DNA of 64,000 bases, from the NCBI GenBank assembly GCA_037043015.1, contig CM073325.1, positions 11,263,001 through 11,327,000 on the forward strand, read 5' to 3'. A model generated the notes under the pieces. The model saw only the letters and a program-made list of their open reading frames with translations, was not told the DNA's origin and searched no databases. Position 1 is the first letter of the stretch, and every line of letters begins with the position of its first letter. The translations under genes and the position numbers were made by a program. Source of the DNA: Bryum argenteum. Its lineage: Eukaryota > Streptophyta > Bryopsida > Bryales > Bryaceae. Positions 12,829-25,400 of the stretch are shown here, in pieces.

Positions 12829-12966
12829 TCTTCACCTCAAGAGGTTAGTAGTCCCACCACTGGTGTTCTACCTTCAAGCATAGATCATGGATAGGTTCAA
12901 CAAATACTCTATTCATGCCCACGCCAAGTAGGTTTGAAGTTTTTTTTTTTTTTTTTTTTTTTTTTT
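12824..12966 (+). mobile_element. SINE 3' fragment fused head-on to copy A
   Basis: Plus-strand 3' half of the same SINE: AGTCTTCACCTCAAGAGG, then CATGGATAGGTTCAACAAA, CTCTATTCATGCCC and AAGTAGGTTTGAAG, ending in a run of about 27 T. It starts exactly at the head of the inverted copy A, giving a head-to-head composite. Confidence 0.7.
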
Positions 12967-13216
12967 GAAATTTCACTTATATGATTCGAACAATAAATTG
13001 TCACTACAAGATGGTTTGTTGAAAGCTAAAACAATTTATGTTTCTCAGAAGGTTGGGCACTCTCAACTTTGGTCTTGGTTCTATGCACTATGAGCCCTAG
13101 TAATATGCGAGAAAGAATAAGACCTGTTATTCTTGAAGGAGAGGAAGCCCTTTCTAAATGAGTGTTTATGATTTAGTTATTGATGTCAAGCTCACCTTGT
13201 GACGGACAAGTGGAGG

Positions 13217-13494
13217 TAGAAGAAGAGAAACTCCGACCTATTTAGAGGCTAGCGTGAGTAGAGTGTTCATGTGACCTATCCTTGGTGTATGCCCAAAGGT
13301 CATCACACCAATGGGGGACTACTAACCCCTCTCGGGATGAACACTACGCTAGTTTCTATTGAGTCACTAGTGCTTGAGAGATACCCAACATGGTATCCCT
13401 CAAAGGGCTTTGAGGTACCCAAAGAACAAGGTTCAAGAACCCCCCACCATAGTTGTGTGGACTATGGTGGTGAACACCGCTCCAGCATGGCGAG
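13217..13494 (-). mobile_element. SINE copy B, 5'-truncated
   Basis: Minus-strand copy whose 3' end is GGAGTTTCTCTTCTTC (13217 onward). It extends back through GGTACCTCAAAGCCC and the CCACACAACTATGG block to the region just downstream of the tRNA-like head, which is missing. Short TTC repeats form its tail. Confidence 0.8.
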
Positions 13495-13710
13495 GTTGAG
13501 TTATTTTCGAGGAAGCTCCTCGTCAACAATGGCTTCAATCTAATTGTGCGGTATTGATTAGCAGAGGAGTTCAATCATACGCAATTGTTTTATGTTGTGA
13601 GCATTCATTGCTGCTCTCTTGTTCTTGGTCGCATCGCACGGGGTGTCGAATGAGAGGTGAGGTAAATGGAAAGTAAGCTACTTGCCATGGATTGTGTTAA
13701 GCGGAGGTCG

Positions 13711-14040
13711 TCCGTTTGCCTTTACATGGGGGAGTCAAGGCCAATTTTCTGAAATTTTAATGGGTGGGGGACAAGTTATGACACGGCCCACCCTCCGAAA
13801 GTTGGAAGATACAAGAATACAAGGCCAATTCATGGGCTACAGGCCTTGTAATGAGGAATAATATGAAGTAGCCCCATGGCCTTGTTTTCCCTTTTACAAA
13901 TTGGCCTTAAGGGCTTTACACATGAGAGGATTAGCCCACACCTTATCAAATCTTAATTACGTTCTCGGAGTGGTCCATTGAGTCAATTGGGCTCAAAATG
14001 TGAGTGAATTGGCTTGGAGACTCCCATGTAAAGCGTCCCT
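13711..14040. mobile_element. Tourist-like MITE, TTTACATGGG family, copy 1
   Basis: The right end reads CCCATGTAAAGCGTCCC followed by TAA. The left end has the inverted TTTACATGGGGGAGTCAAGG. Internal blocks (GGGTGGGGGACAAGTTATGA, AAGGCCAATTCATGG, TTACAAATTGGCC) recur in the longer element at 41630. A 3-bp TAA flank and GGGACG ends fit PIF/Harbinger (Tourist) MITEs. The exact left boundary is blurred. Confidence 0.65.
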
Positions 14041-14825
14041 AAAAAATAAAAATCCACGTAGCTATGTTGGAAGCCATGAGCCTCTAACATTGACTTGGCC
14101 TCCACAAAGGGAATCATAAGAACCATGCAATGTCATAACAAGTGGAACCAGCCAATAAGGACACTTGAAAGAGTCTCTTATACTTACCATTAAAAAATGA
14201 ATAATCTTTTCTCCTCATGCTAAATCATATGCTTGCATGCAACTACTCCACGTGTACCATTTGCAACATCATTGTTCAGATTTTTCTGCATGAAAATGTG
14301 TCATGATATTGTACTATGATCATTCATTTTACTATTCAAATTTGAATTTGAAGTAACAGCACCTATAACCGATCAGTCAAGAGTTGTATTTTTTGGGAAT
14401 TGAACCTTAATCAATAAATAACATTTTAGATGAAGGGTAAAAATCTTTGAAGAGTTATTACTTCTTTATTACGGACTCTGTTTTTGTCGGGATCACTTGG
14501 GTTGTGTCCCAAATCAAGTCTAGGTTGTGTGATCAAAATTGGAGACCCATGTAATGAAGTATGAATTAATAATTTATTTTTTAGTGATGGCAGATTTTTT
14601 ATGGGGATTCCAAACATGGGGCATGTTTTATCATTGCAAAACATGAAAACTAGTTTTAACTTCACATGTGACGTCAAAACTAGTTTTTCATGTTTTTTTA
14701 TTTTTTGTTTTCTATTCTTTTAAACATAAGTATGAACTTTAGATGCATCCTTACAACTTTCCTTCTACAACTCTTTTAATCCAAATAAATTTGGTATTGG
14801 AGTATATGATGTTTTGATAATGAGA

Positions 14826-15405
14826 AAAGTGAAAAAATGAATGATTCTTGAGGAGCTCTATCTCCTACATCCACCCTTAGATCTTGACTTTAATTTTTTT
14901 GGTATGGACTCCAATCATAATCTAGTTTTACTAGTAGAAACGTTAAGCTAATCGAAGATGTATTGAAAATAGGGCATGGATTTGAATGCAAAGGGTCTAG
15001 TTTTGGAGTGTTTTCCCTTTGTAAATTTCAGGGTAGTTTTCACGATTGCAAGGCAACTATTTGAGCCAAGATATTCTTTTGATGAATTATTTTGCTACTA
15101 ACGTGTTTTTGAGATGAAGATGCACAACTTTCAAGTTTGGGATTTTTTGGTTGCTATTTTTATGTTGGTAGCATTATCAATTCAAAGTGAAAATGATGGA
15201 ATTATGTAGCATGTTTTGCACACTAATATGTTACAATTATGCAATCTATGAGGTCTCATAAGTCAAGTTTTGGGCTACATGACCTACAACAAGTCTATCA
15301 CAAGTTTGTACGGTTGAGATCTAAATTGCTTAAATTCTTTGTCATCTTTGACACTTTTACTGAAAACTTTTGGTTAAAAGTACCCCAAGGACATATAGGG
15401 GTTAG
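14826..15405 (+). repeat. Anonymous dispersed repeat, copy 1
   Basis: Aligns by eye with 44447-45333 over its whole length, for example AATCTAGTTTTACTAGTAG, CGAAGATGTATTGAAAATAG, ATTGCAAGGCAACTATTTG and TGCAATCTATGAGGTCTCA. It ends with ATATAGGGGTTAG, close to the CCCCTAAA-type termini. Fainter relatives lie near 15845-16030, 16190-16340 and 23640-23830. This copy lacks the TA-flanked MITE present in the other one (empty site at about 15224-15225). Confidence 0.7.
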
Positions 15406-16362
15406 AATGATTCAAATTATGTTATATGAACCATTTGGCAAGGTCCTGAGATTTCAAGAAAACCTAACATGTACTTCAAATTGTTATATTGGACGTGTTC
15501 ATAAACTCAATTGGAGGAAATTTTATGGTTTTGGATGCATCCTAGTAGAGAGAATAGTAATTGCGCCCTCGGATTTCTAAACTCTCCAAGTAGTGATGAA
15601 GCTATGGCATTTACCATATCACAAAACCCCTAGGGGTACCTCGGATCCTACCAATAGGTTTATAAGTTTCATATTTTGTGTAAACATCAATTGTATAAAC
15701 ATAAAAGTGAAATGCGTGAGTATAGCACATCCCAATATTATATACAATTCTAATTAGTATAATCTAGAATATGTGTAATCATCTACAAGCAAACGTGCCA
15801 TTATTCTAAAAATCCCTTCACCCCTAAACGATCACAATGTTGTACTTTGATGTTTTCTATGAAGGTTCAAAATTTGAAGAATGATTTGATGGCTCTTAAC
15901 CTAATGAAGTCTAGTTTTCAAGGTAATTATTTCATTCATGCATATAAGTCCAAAGAGCTATTTTTTAGAGTGTTTACACATGTGACATGTTTTGCCATTG
16001 TAAGCCAATTATTTTGGAATACATTCCCTTTTTAATTTTTCTTTGAAAATGAAAGAGTGATAATAGGATTAATTTGAACAATTTTTCCGTTGGAAGTTTT
16101 TTGACTGAAATAATTTTGGTATAAAATTTTCCAATGGTATTTCTATATTAGGAAAATTGTAAAAATACATGGACCTTGACGAGTGGTATCTCATTCCAAC
16201 ACCAATGGGTTTCACCATTATCTGTGGGTTTGATTTTAATTCTAATCTAATCCTTAAATTTTGGACTATTTTTCCTTTGTAAATTGGGAAACTTTCACTA
16301 TTGCAAGGCTCTTATTTGAGACAACATACTTCTTCTAGTGATATTTTTTTTGTTCAAAAGTG

Positions 16363-17380
16363 CTAATCCTTAAATGATCATGGTGTTTTGGGAGCTCCAA
16401 ACTCCAAAATTGCGATTTTACACCACCTTGTAAACTTTGGGGTATGAGAAACTTTTTTGCACTTTTTAAAACTTTCAAATGTACATCTTGAAGAGAACGA
16501 CCATCAAAGGCAGTGGCTAAAATTTCAGATATTGGATCTTTGTCATTTGTAAGATCATAACATTCAAAGTTGATACAAACTTTTTTTTAGCAAACATAGT
16601 TTACTTTGTGCAAAGGAGATCTTGATGATTAGTACCTCAAACATTCTGCTCATATTCTTTCCCATGTAGATAATCTAATTAAGCATGCGAAAGTCTAGAC
16701 ATTCATTTTGCTTCTTGAACTTTTCATTCAAAATATCTCTATAGCTTTACTTCACCAAGTGTATTGCCATATACGAAAATAATAGTGCTCTAACAAATCA
16801 CGTTCTGCAAATGATAAATTGTGAATGGAGATTGGCTTAATGGGAGGGAAAAAAACCATTTTTTGTGAAAGTATGGGCACTCATAAGCACTTCCTAAAAC
16901 ATCAACGTCTTACTTATGGTGCATGTTCACCTCCAAAGTCTTGTTTTTGGTCAACCATAAATTGTGGTCTTAAGACACTCTTGGTTTACAAATTTATAAG
17001 GAATCAATTGGTGAGAAATAAAATTGAGGAAATGCAATCAACGTGCACCTTACATAAACCTTTATTATTCATTAGTTGGAATTAGTTATTTTTTACTATC
17101 ATATTATAAGGAACTTATCTTGTGTCTTAAATCTCTAAAAATTTTGTCAGCTCGCTCTATACAAGAGCCAATTTTTTTGTAGGCAACCCTTATAATTTTG
17201 CAAATTGAAACCAATTTTTCAATTGCAACAAATTAACTACACAATCATGATATTTGACTTGAGGACCTTGCACCTCCAAGTTTGATATATTAGCTTCTTT
17301 ACCAATCCTCTTAATTTTTAACAACCACAACTCAAGAGATTTTTTAATGAGTCAAAAGGTCCTGGGCATTTAAGGGTTGG
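16363..17380. mobile_element. Possible long, decayed CCCTTAAA-type element
   Basis: The left edge reads CTAATCCTTAAATGATCATGG and the right edge reads GGGCATTTAAGGGTTGG. The interior near 16400-16720 resembles 42680-43070 (TTTGTCATTTGTAAGATC..AACATTCAAAG). The ends are degraded and the flanking four bases do not match, so the boundaries are tentative. Confidence 0.35.
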
Positions 17381-20074
17381 AAGTTTAAGGATATGAAAAA
17401 ATAAGTTCATGAGCTTTAATTCTAACAATTTCAAAAAGTTGATGAAAAAATGCCACCGTGTTGGCCAAAAAATAAGTAAATAAATTAAAAAATCTTAATA
17501 AGTTAGTTGGTTGTCTTTAGGGCACCAAACATCAAAACATTGTAGCCACACAATATGATTAGAGTTTATTCTAAACTTATAATAGGATCTCCTACAAGAA
17601 CTACACTCATTCAAGCTACTTCCAAAGAGGTATCCTTGTGAACATAGTCAACCAAAAATTCATTAAAAATAAAAATTCATAATAACTACATTAGTGTAAT
17701 TAGTGTAAATAACTCTATTTATACATTATTAGAATAGTGGTCACGTAGAAATAATACAACGCCTATTAGTAATCTAACCATTAGTATAATGACCTTAAGA
17801 CATAAACATCCAAAGATAAATAAAAATAAGCTCTCTATCCATTCCCCCTCAAAATAGCTTCCAAATTCCCTTTCTATAAGGTTAGAATTTTCCAAACGTA
17901 GTCTTCACATTCCTAAGCCTTACCGTATGCAATGTCTTTCACAAACCACAAAGTTATCATTCAACTCTTGTCGACGAGGTGAAGTACACCAAAATTGTTT
18001 GTTCAACTACACCCCCACATGGTGAAATTCTTCAAAGAAAACAAATTGATATGTGGTCCTCATGCAAACCTCTACAAAAAATGCATGTACGACCACATTC
18101 TATATAGTAAAAAAAAACAAAAAACATAGCAAAAGTAAAGTTAAATGTTTATGACTTTCTTTTTCTTTCCTAGGAGTTGAAATGCCCATCCCCTTTAGAG
18201 TACTACTCCCCATGTTTCCTTTTTAGGTAGGCGGATTCTTTTGAAAGACTGTCAAATAATGGGGTAACATGTTACCCCCTGTACTTTTGTAATAGAATCT
18301 TCCAGCAAGGGCATGCAAGCAAACATCCAGCAGGAATCCAGTGTGCTTCAAGCCTAGCCTAATTATGTCAGGCACCTGTCCAGCCTAGCTACCCCCCTCC
18401 CTCCCTCCCACAATAAAAGAATAATCAAAGAATAATAATATTACAGTAATAAGAGAAATGTGGCATTTTAAAAAGGGGGGGACCCTTTCTCAAGGGCTTC
18501 TTGTATCATTTGGGTGTATTTCAAAAGCTTGGTTCAATAATAGTGGTGAGCCCCATTCACAAATTGTTGTGGACCAAGACTTGTATTGTATCATTTGGTG
18601 CATGAGAAGGTTGTATGATTGGCTACAAAAGGAGGTACGAGGAAATATGCTTCACTCACCAAGTCCTCAATCTATGCATATATGTTTGTTTCACGTCGAG
18701 AAATCGTGTGTTTTTCTTGCGTGGCATTTGTGCCTTCAGTACATTCTTCGATTATGTATTGTGCATGAATAAGGTTTAAACTTTTTAGGTGACCAATATT
18801 CTTGAACCAAGCTTTTGGAATTACATATAATAATATATGTTCAATAATAGTGGTGAGAATAATATATGATCAATGATAGTGGTGAGCCTCATAATATTAT
18901 ATGTAATAAATACTATGTAATTCTATTTGAAAAAAGGATAACGCTTTTACAATAAACATATTGTTGATGGTTAGTTTGAACAAATTTGTCATAGTCCTGG
19001 GATTGATGACACTATGATTGCAAATTCAAATCTTGTTTGCAAATTCAAATCTTCATAAAGGGCCTTGATTCCTTGCTCTATAAACATTCAAAACACATTT
19101 GAATATGACATAATGGCACAATCTTCTTCAAACAAGATCAAACAGCATTTCATTGCAGATATCGAAATACTTGGACCGAGAGTTTCCAATAACTTACAAT
19201 TGTTCATGTTTTGTTCGTCAAGAAATGGAACTAAGAGAACCATTAAGTAGTGATCACAAAAACAAAATCGCAGCAGTGACTCAAAACACAATCGTTACAC
19301 AAAGTTTTACAACATGCACTATTGCACCTATTACAAATAATTTCACCTTCTGTGTAGATTGTAGAGATTTGGTTGAAATATAAAAACAAGTCATGTGCAA
19401 GTTGTCATGAGCAGCAATCTTGTCCAGCAAGAGCTCCCTGACCGTAATGAGCAAGCAGCAGCAGAGCACAGAGCTGAGCACTACGGATATGATACTGTCA
19501 CCCCCCCCCCCCCCTCCCCTCCCACTAGTCAGTGTCTCGACCTGATGCTCGAATTGCAGCAATGGTGTCAGGAAACAAAACAAAGTACTGGACGCCAGTT
19601 CAGCAAGAACACGACAGGTTACACAAATCACCACTCCGCTCACAGCTCACGTAAAATAGCTTATAATTCGTGAACCTTCCACAGTAATGGCTCAATTTTT
19701 AGCATGGAAAATTACCAGTGCAAGCAATTTTCGTGTGCGGGGATAATTAGTAGAAAGATAGAGCAAGTGGAATCATCATTTCTGGACTCTTCTACTATGA
19801 GTTATGAATTTTTGAAGTTGGAAATCAATAGGTGTTACTAAAATGGTGCCCTTAAGTGATACCTTGTAATGTCTGCCGTGAGTACATGGGGACATTATTA
19901 AGTGTTTTTGAGTGAAGATTACTAGAGCTTCATTATGGGACCAACTCCATTTTAGACCACTCTACTGTAGTAAGTTAGAGCACCATCACTGGTTCACGCT
20001 ACAGGAAAAATCTCTGGGAACAAGTACTACTAACACCCACAATTGCTACCACTTTGTCCCCATTAGGTTTCAGT
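17381..20074. other. Intergenic spacer with short repeats
   Basis: No supported gene. Holds short direct repeats of TTCAATAATAGTGGTGAG (18532, 18840), a duplicated TTTGCAAATTCAAATCTT near 19015-19050, and a run of about 14 C at 19501. Reading frames around 19065-19673 overlap on both strands and are unrecognised. Confidence 0.45.
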
Positions 20075-20225
20075 GCACTAAATTACCTCTCCATCTATCT
20101 TGATTTACATGTTTAATCTTGTGCAGATTAGTTTTGGCATCCAGTGAGTTTTGGCACTAAATTAGCTCTCCATCTCTCTTGATTTAGCTTGTGTAGGTTA
20201 GTTTTGGCATCAAGTTAGTGTGGAG
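20075..20225 (+). repeat. 79-bp tandem duplication
   Basis: Two consecutive copies beginning at 20075 and 20154. Each contains GCACTAAATTA(C/G)CTCTCCATCT, then a GATTTA block, then TTAGTTTTGGCATC. Roughly 85% identical by eye. Confidence 0.75.
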
Positions 20226-21189
20226 TGCGGAAGGGTGGAGATTAGGGCATTGGGAACAGAAAGGTTGTGGGTGGCTATGCTCGTAACTTGGAGGTAATAC
20301 AACAATTACGCGCTAAGAATTCTCCCAGGAAGAAGCAAGTGAGGAGGCTGTACGTGAGGTTTTGCATGTCAGTGTTTTTGAGCTGGAGGACACTCGAAAG
20401 TGGCAGGCAATAAGTCAGAAGATGGTGATGCTTGTACTGGACTTCACAAGGTGCCAGCTGATGGAGTTGCTTTCTTACCAGCCCTTGTTTCATCTCTTAA
20501 CGATTTTGCACACAAGTTACATTTTCTGCTGCACCGAAAATCATTCTCGAAGTGCATCTTCGCTTATTGTTGGCGTTCCGTCGTTATATAAACGACACTC
20601 GCTCCTACAAAGCATATACGCCATGTCAAATCGATTAACCCCTCCTCTCTGAGCACGATCTAGGGTTAATTACACTCCTAAATAACCAACAAGACCATGT
20701 TTGGATGCTACTTATGGGTCATGATACAATTCTTCACTTGGTGCATGATTTGATTCAGAGTTCATCAAACGTCCATTGCAAACCTTCGCAGCGCACTGCA
20801 GCCACATGGGCTGTGTCTGTAAAGATGACGTACCAGTTGACAATATCAGTTGGGTAAGAAGCTGGTTAAGTTTGCACAAATCTGTAATGATCCTGAATCC
20901 ACAAATTCTGGCATGTCGTAACATTAAAGAAATCAATGATTTGCAAGACATCAATCGATCAGGGACAGACGTGAAAGAAGTATTCAGCGAGATATTGAAA
21001 CGAGATTCCGGAAACAAACAGGAAGAAGAGTCTGAACAGTACAGATGGAGCCCACGGTGGTCGTGCAACGTGCATACAGACAAGTCCACACATGCAAAAT
21101 AATTCAAAGAACGAATGGACCATAGAACTGGAAGGCCGAGATGTGAAAGATTTGGTATTAGAGAATCGGTCGTATATGTGAAAAGAAAC
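20226..21189. other. Spacer 3' of the first AG-peptide gene
   Basis: A 108-codon plus-strand frame (20776-21102) and a 131-codon minus-strand frame overlap and are not recognisable. TTATATAAACG near 20583 could be a TATA box, but no gene follows clearly. Confidence 0.35.
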
Positions 21190-21211
21190 GATGCAATAGT
21201 CTGCCACCTAT

Positions 21212-21217
21212 TTTATT
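21212..21217 (-). terminator. Poly(A) signal AATAAA of the first AG-peptide gene
   Basis: GGAATAAAAT on the minus strand about 335 bp after the stop codon. It lies in a 3'UTR segment (CCCAACAATCTTTCTT and neighbours) that is shared with the second gene, whose equivalent signal is at 31574. Confidence 0.6.
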
Positions 21218-21550
21218 CCATGTAAGCGTAAGCTAAATAAATCCCAACAATCTTTCTTCAGTTATTCCCCCAAAAATCATCTGTCTTCAAATCTAGACAT
21301 GTAGTAACATCAACACCCTCCCAACCGAGTTAAATATTTGCCACTCCATAGTCCCCGAATCCGCTGTAAATGATCCAAGGACTTTCTTTTTTTTCTGGCC
21401 TACAATCCTGTACACAAATCCCTGTCCCCAAACCACCGTAACCAAAATTGTTGGTTGCTGCAACAAAAGCTGAGAACTCCATCATCGCGAGCGCGACGAA
21501 AGCTAAGAAATCTCGAACTCCATGTCGCAGTGCCGGGCCCGGTAAAGCGT

Positions 21551-21736
21551 TCAGCACATCATGCGGCTGCCGAAGAAGGCGAGTACCATGGCCACCGCTG
21601 GGCCTACCACGGACGGCACCAACGAGAAGCCGGCGCTGGTTGGCGGGGGTGCAGGTGCCAACGCCTGCGCGTTGGCCATGACGGCCATGCTTGAAACGAC
21701 TGCCAACACCACCACGGCGCTCCTCATTGACGCCAT
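21551..21736 (-). CDS. Arabinogalactan peptide, copy 1 (61 aa)
   Basis: Encodes a tiny secreted proteoglycan backbone expected to be O-glycosylated on hydroxyproline and GPI-anchored at the outer face of the plasma membrane. Residues 1-23 are a signal peptide (cleavage ANA|Q). The mature core is only QALAPAPPPTSAG, with Ala-Pro motifs that become arabinogalactan sites. Residues from about 37 form a hydrophobic C-terminal GPI signal ending LAFFGSRMMC, with S34 to G36 the likely anchor site. This matches the AG-peptide plan of Arabidopsis AGP16/20/22/41 in size and order, although the C-terminal signal differs. I chose the ATG at 21736 rather than the upstream in-frame ATG at 21844 because it gives a proper signal peptide and matches the paralogue. 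An acceptor-like TTTGGTGCAG just upstream suggests a 5'UTR intron. Confidence 0.85.
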   Translation of the reverse strand: MASMRSAVVVLAVVSSMAVMANAQALAPAPPPTSAGFSLVPSVVGPAVAMVLAFFGSRMMC

Positions 21737-22167
21737 CGCTGCTGCTTGAATCGGCTTAAAAAGAACTGCACCAAAGAACACGACCCACATCAGATCTAGC
21801 AATCTTTCACTCTCTACTACACTCCCATTACACACTCTAGCCACACAAACTAAAAACCCATGTCAGCATGCATGTCTATGATCTCAACCTCTACACACTT
21901 AGCCCCGATCTAAAAGGAAACTGTAATGAGATCCTCGAAAGGAAACAGTAATGCGATCCTCGAAAAGATCAAGAAAGCTATGGGTCAATCGAATCCGCAC
22001 AAACTCTTCGGGCCTAGAGCAAAGAATGCGAGAGAGAGAGCAAGCGAACCTGAGAGTGCGCGAGTGAGATTGTGGGTGAGGAGCAGGAGACTCAAAAGCA
22101 GATGCGCTGTGGAGAGCGCGAGTGCTGCGAGAGAGGGAGTGCGGCTTCTGAGCAGTGGAAGTGGCAG

Positions 22168-22190
22168 AGAGTAATTATAAGGGGGGAGTG
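22168..22190 (-). promoter_or_regulatory. TATA box region of AG-peptide copy 1
   Basis: Minus strand reads CCCCCCTTATAATTAC followed by TCTCTGCCACTTCCA. The same arrangement occurs upstream of the paralogue at 32902-32920. It lies about 440 bp before the ATG, and CT-rich leader sequence follows. Confidence 0.7.
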
Positions 22191-22434
22191 GGGCTATTCT
22201 GACGGCAATTCTACTACCGTCCCACCTTCCTGGCGCCGACCGCGAGAGGGGAACTCCACCGTGTTTGTCGTAAGCGTCTTTTGCGTGGCCAGCTGCCCGC
22301 CCGCCAGCTCCGTAAAAACGCCCTCTTCGGGGAACCCCCCCTCACCACCGAGTCGAACCGAGTCATTTTTCCTTTACTTTCCTTTACTGTGGGGCCTGTG
22401 ACCGTGTCCCTGACCGTTCGTGTGGTGGTAGGTT

Positions 22435-22449
22435 CTATGACCGTTGGGA
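22435..22449 (-). promoter_or_regulatory. MSA-like Myb element
   Basis: TCCCAACGGTCATAG on the minus strand contains a perfect match to the M-phase-specific activator consensus (YCYAACGGYYA) bound by three-repeat Myb factors. It lies about 260 bp upstream of the TATA box. Another AACGG core is at about 22415. Confidence 0.45.
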
Positions 22450-22499
22450 GGCTGAGAGAAGATTCGTTGAGGGGTCCGTTGGGGGGTTGCGGGTGACTG

Positions 22500-25400
22500 G
22501 GCCGTCCGGTGACCGCATGATTGGGAGGCGGGACTCATTATTTGGGGTGCCACCTGTCACCGAACGTGCTGATGTGGAATGAGTGAGGGGGCTTTCGAGT
22601 ATCTTCCTTTGTGGCGGGTGGTTCTTTTTTCAATTTGAAGTTATTGTTGTCATTTTTGTTTTGTGGAGTGGCTTGGCAATCAAGAAATGATTTTGTTTAA
22701 CGAACTTGCATGGTGTCAATTTTTTAAAAAATTGCAGATTTTAAGCACTTTGAAAGTGAATTGAGTTACAATGGGAAGAGTATATGTATTGTGAAGCGAC
22801 ACTCGTAGTGGCTCTTCGTAGTATGTGAATTTTTTATGTTCCATCATTGGCCTTTGAGAGATGCCTCATTACAACTCTCTTTCAAAGCATCTCCAATGGG
22901 ATCATTGTTGAGGAAGATTTTAATCTAGCTATTATCCCCTTATTCACGAAATTATTTGGTAACTCTTGTATGATACCTATATGATACTTGGATGATATTT
23001 AGGTGATATATAGAATATGAGTTTGAAAACATCCTAAATCTTTTAAATTGAATTAATAATTTGATGACTTCGTTTGCCATATTTACAATTGACTGTCAGG
23101 TCTCCCCGATGACCCTTCGAAGGTGACTCATGCTACTTTTTAAACTGAAATGGTTGCTCTTCGTGCAAAAAATGCACCAAAGGGCAACCAAATAATCTCA
23201 CGTTCATGATTTAATTATTCATTTCAATTATCTTGTTATTGACTTTTGGAAGTCTTTCATTAAAAATGATGTTGACTACATTTAGCATCCCAGTCGTCTT
23301 TGAGGTATTTAACAAGACTCTTAATATTGCCCCATATGAACCTATTGGTGGGGCCCCGAGTCGAGAAGGTTTCCAAGAGCAACTTCAAAATTTTATTGCA
23401 CCTCTTCATAAACTCTATGGAAATAAATAACTATATTTTTTTAATGCATCTCAATGAGAAGCTTTTGGAAAGCAATTATTCTTTTCAAAACTTCTCAAAC
23501 AATAATGAAAAAATGGCATTTTCCAAAATGGAATATTCCTATGGGAACCAAAAGGCTCAAATGTGATTGGTTTTCAGGAAATGACAAAAAAAATGCTAAC
23601 CAACCTTTTATGTGGCGTGTCTATTAAGAGCAAAATTTTGAATAGATTTTAAACGTCTCTACCCCTATAGTGTAAAGTAACACTTGCAAGGCCCTTCAAA
23701 GGCTTGTAAAATGTCTATGCTTTATTTTAGTATAAGGGGTCTAGTTTAAATTCATTTTCTTTGTAAATCAACTAAGAGTTTTATGACTTTTTTTGGTACA
23801 AGATTGTTAATGAGTTTGGGATAAGTTTCTCATTGCAGATTTTTTTAAAATTTTACTGGGTTAAAGTGAAAATGATAAGATTCTTGATCCATCTCCACAA
23901 GCTTTAATTTCTCTCTCTAGAAACTTATTCCCCTCTTTCATCTTCCATAAAACATGCTAGTCGAGGCCTCGCACTACTCAAAAATCTAACCATTGCTACT
24001 GTAGAACTTATAATAGTCTGAGGTTTTTCTAATTACAGAATACCATGTAAGTGAGTCAGGCACATTCTGCATGCGGTATCTCTTGAAACCCCAATTTCAA
24101 ACACTTTCTAAATTTTCATGAATAATACATATTCCCTGTGATATGGTGCCCAGATTTTGAGCTGGGCAGATTATATTGAAAGAGTCCATCATCTCACAGT
24201 TGGTACAATAATTTCACCTTACAATCTCTTTCTCTCTCTCTCTCTTTTTTGTTTATTTTTATTATTTTTATTTTCATTGGGTTTCTTTTATATGGTGTTG
24301 TGTTTTGTACTCTTTGGTGGGGAGAACATAGAAAGACAGCATGATGAGAGAAGAGCATCTAAGCCTGCAATTATTTGTTCCTGGGGAATAATAAGGAATC
24401 ATATGACAACGGAAAAAGAAACATGATTACTGCTACAGTAGTTTCAACTAATCATGTTTGTTTGTAAACTACAAGAGTCTCGTGTTTGAAACTGTTGTTT
24501 GCTGTATTAAAAAAGGTAGGGAACAAAAGAAGGGGCCGGAGATTATTTGTTTGATTATGTTATTTGTCACAAGTTGGGTAAAAAGGATTGTGCTATCCGC
24601 CATGGGGTCTTCCGGGGAGAAGGCCACCAGTCGATTAAGAATTTCATTTTCAATCAATCACATCCAAGAGTTTTTTTTAAAGCAAAATTATTTTAGTTCC
24701 GACATGATTGGGACATAAAGAAAGAAAAAGTGAAAAAAAAGGGGGAAAAAAGGGGGGGGGGAAAAAAAAAGGAAAGAAAAAAGAAGAAGAAGAAAAAATT
24801 TAGATTATTATTATATTATTATTTATTTTAGTTTAGTTTATTTTCTTATCATGTTCTTGATCAACTACTTGACAAATTTCTAACAGACCCAGCTTGAACA
24901 ATTTCTCAAATCAGCAAGGGCAACGTCCAAAATTAATGAAAAAAATTTACACGTATCTATGGTTTTTTAACAACTATTTCTCTCAAAATTTGAGATTTAA
25001 GAATTTTTCGAAATATTTTTTGTCTAAAATTCAAAAACGAGCGAAGGTACCTACTCGTCGTCCTCTTTTTTCTTCCAAATACCTGATGAGGATAACAAGA
25101 TGTATGTTTTACCCCGTCGTTTTCTTTATACTCTCTCGTAGAAATTATTTGCATGGAAGGTTTAAAAGGCCAAATGAGTCTATAAAATTTTGCATGAGCG
25201 TACCCAACTTTGGTTATTATGAATCTTGTGGATGATAAACATCCAACAATCAATTTTTGTGGATTGTACTATAAATAATCTAAGCTACAAGATCTTCCAT
25301 TCAAAATCCATAAAATAATTCAAAAATATGATTCTCACTCCAAAGGTACATAGAGGTAGTAAATTGCAGCTTTGAGGTTTTAAGCTCCCATAAACACAAG

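Noticed and set aside
20776-21102. 108-codon plus-strand gene
   Set aside because: An equally long frame runs on the opposite strand; no domain or conserved partner in the window.
21551-21844. 97-codon start for AG-peptide copy 1
   Set aside because: The extra 36 residues are not shared with copy 2 and would bury the signal peptide; an acceptor-like site lies between the two ATGs.
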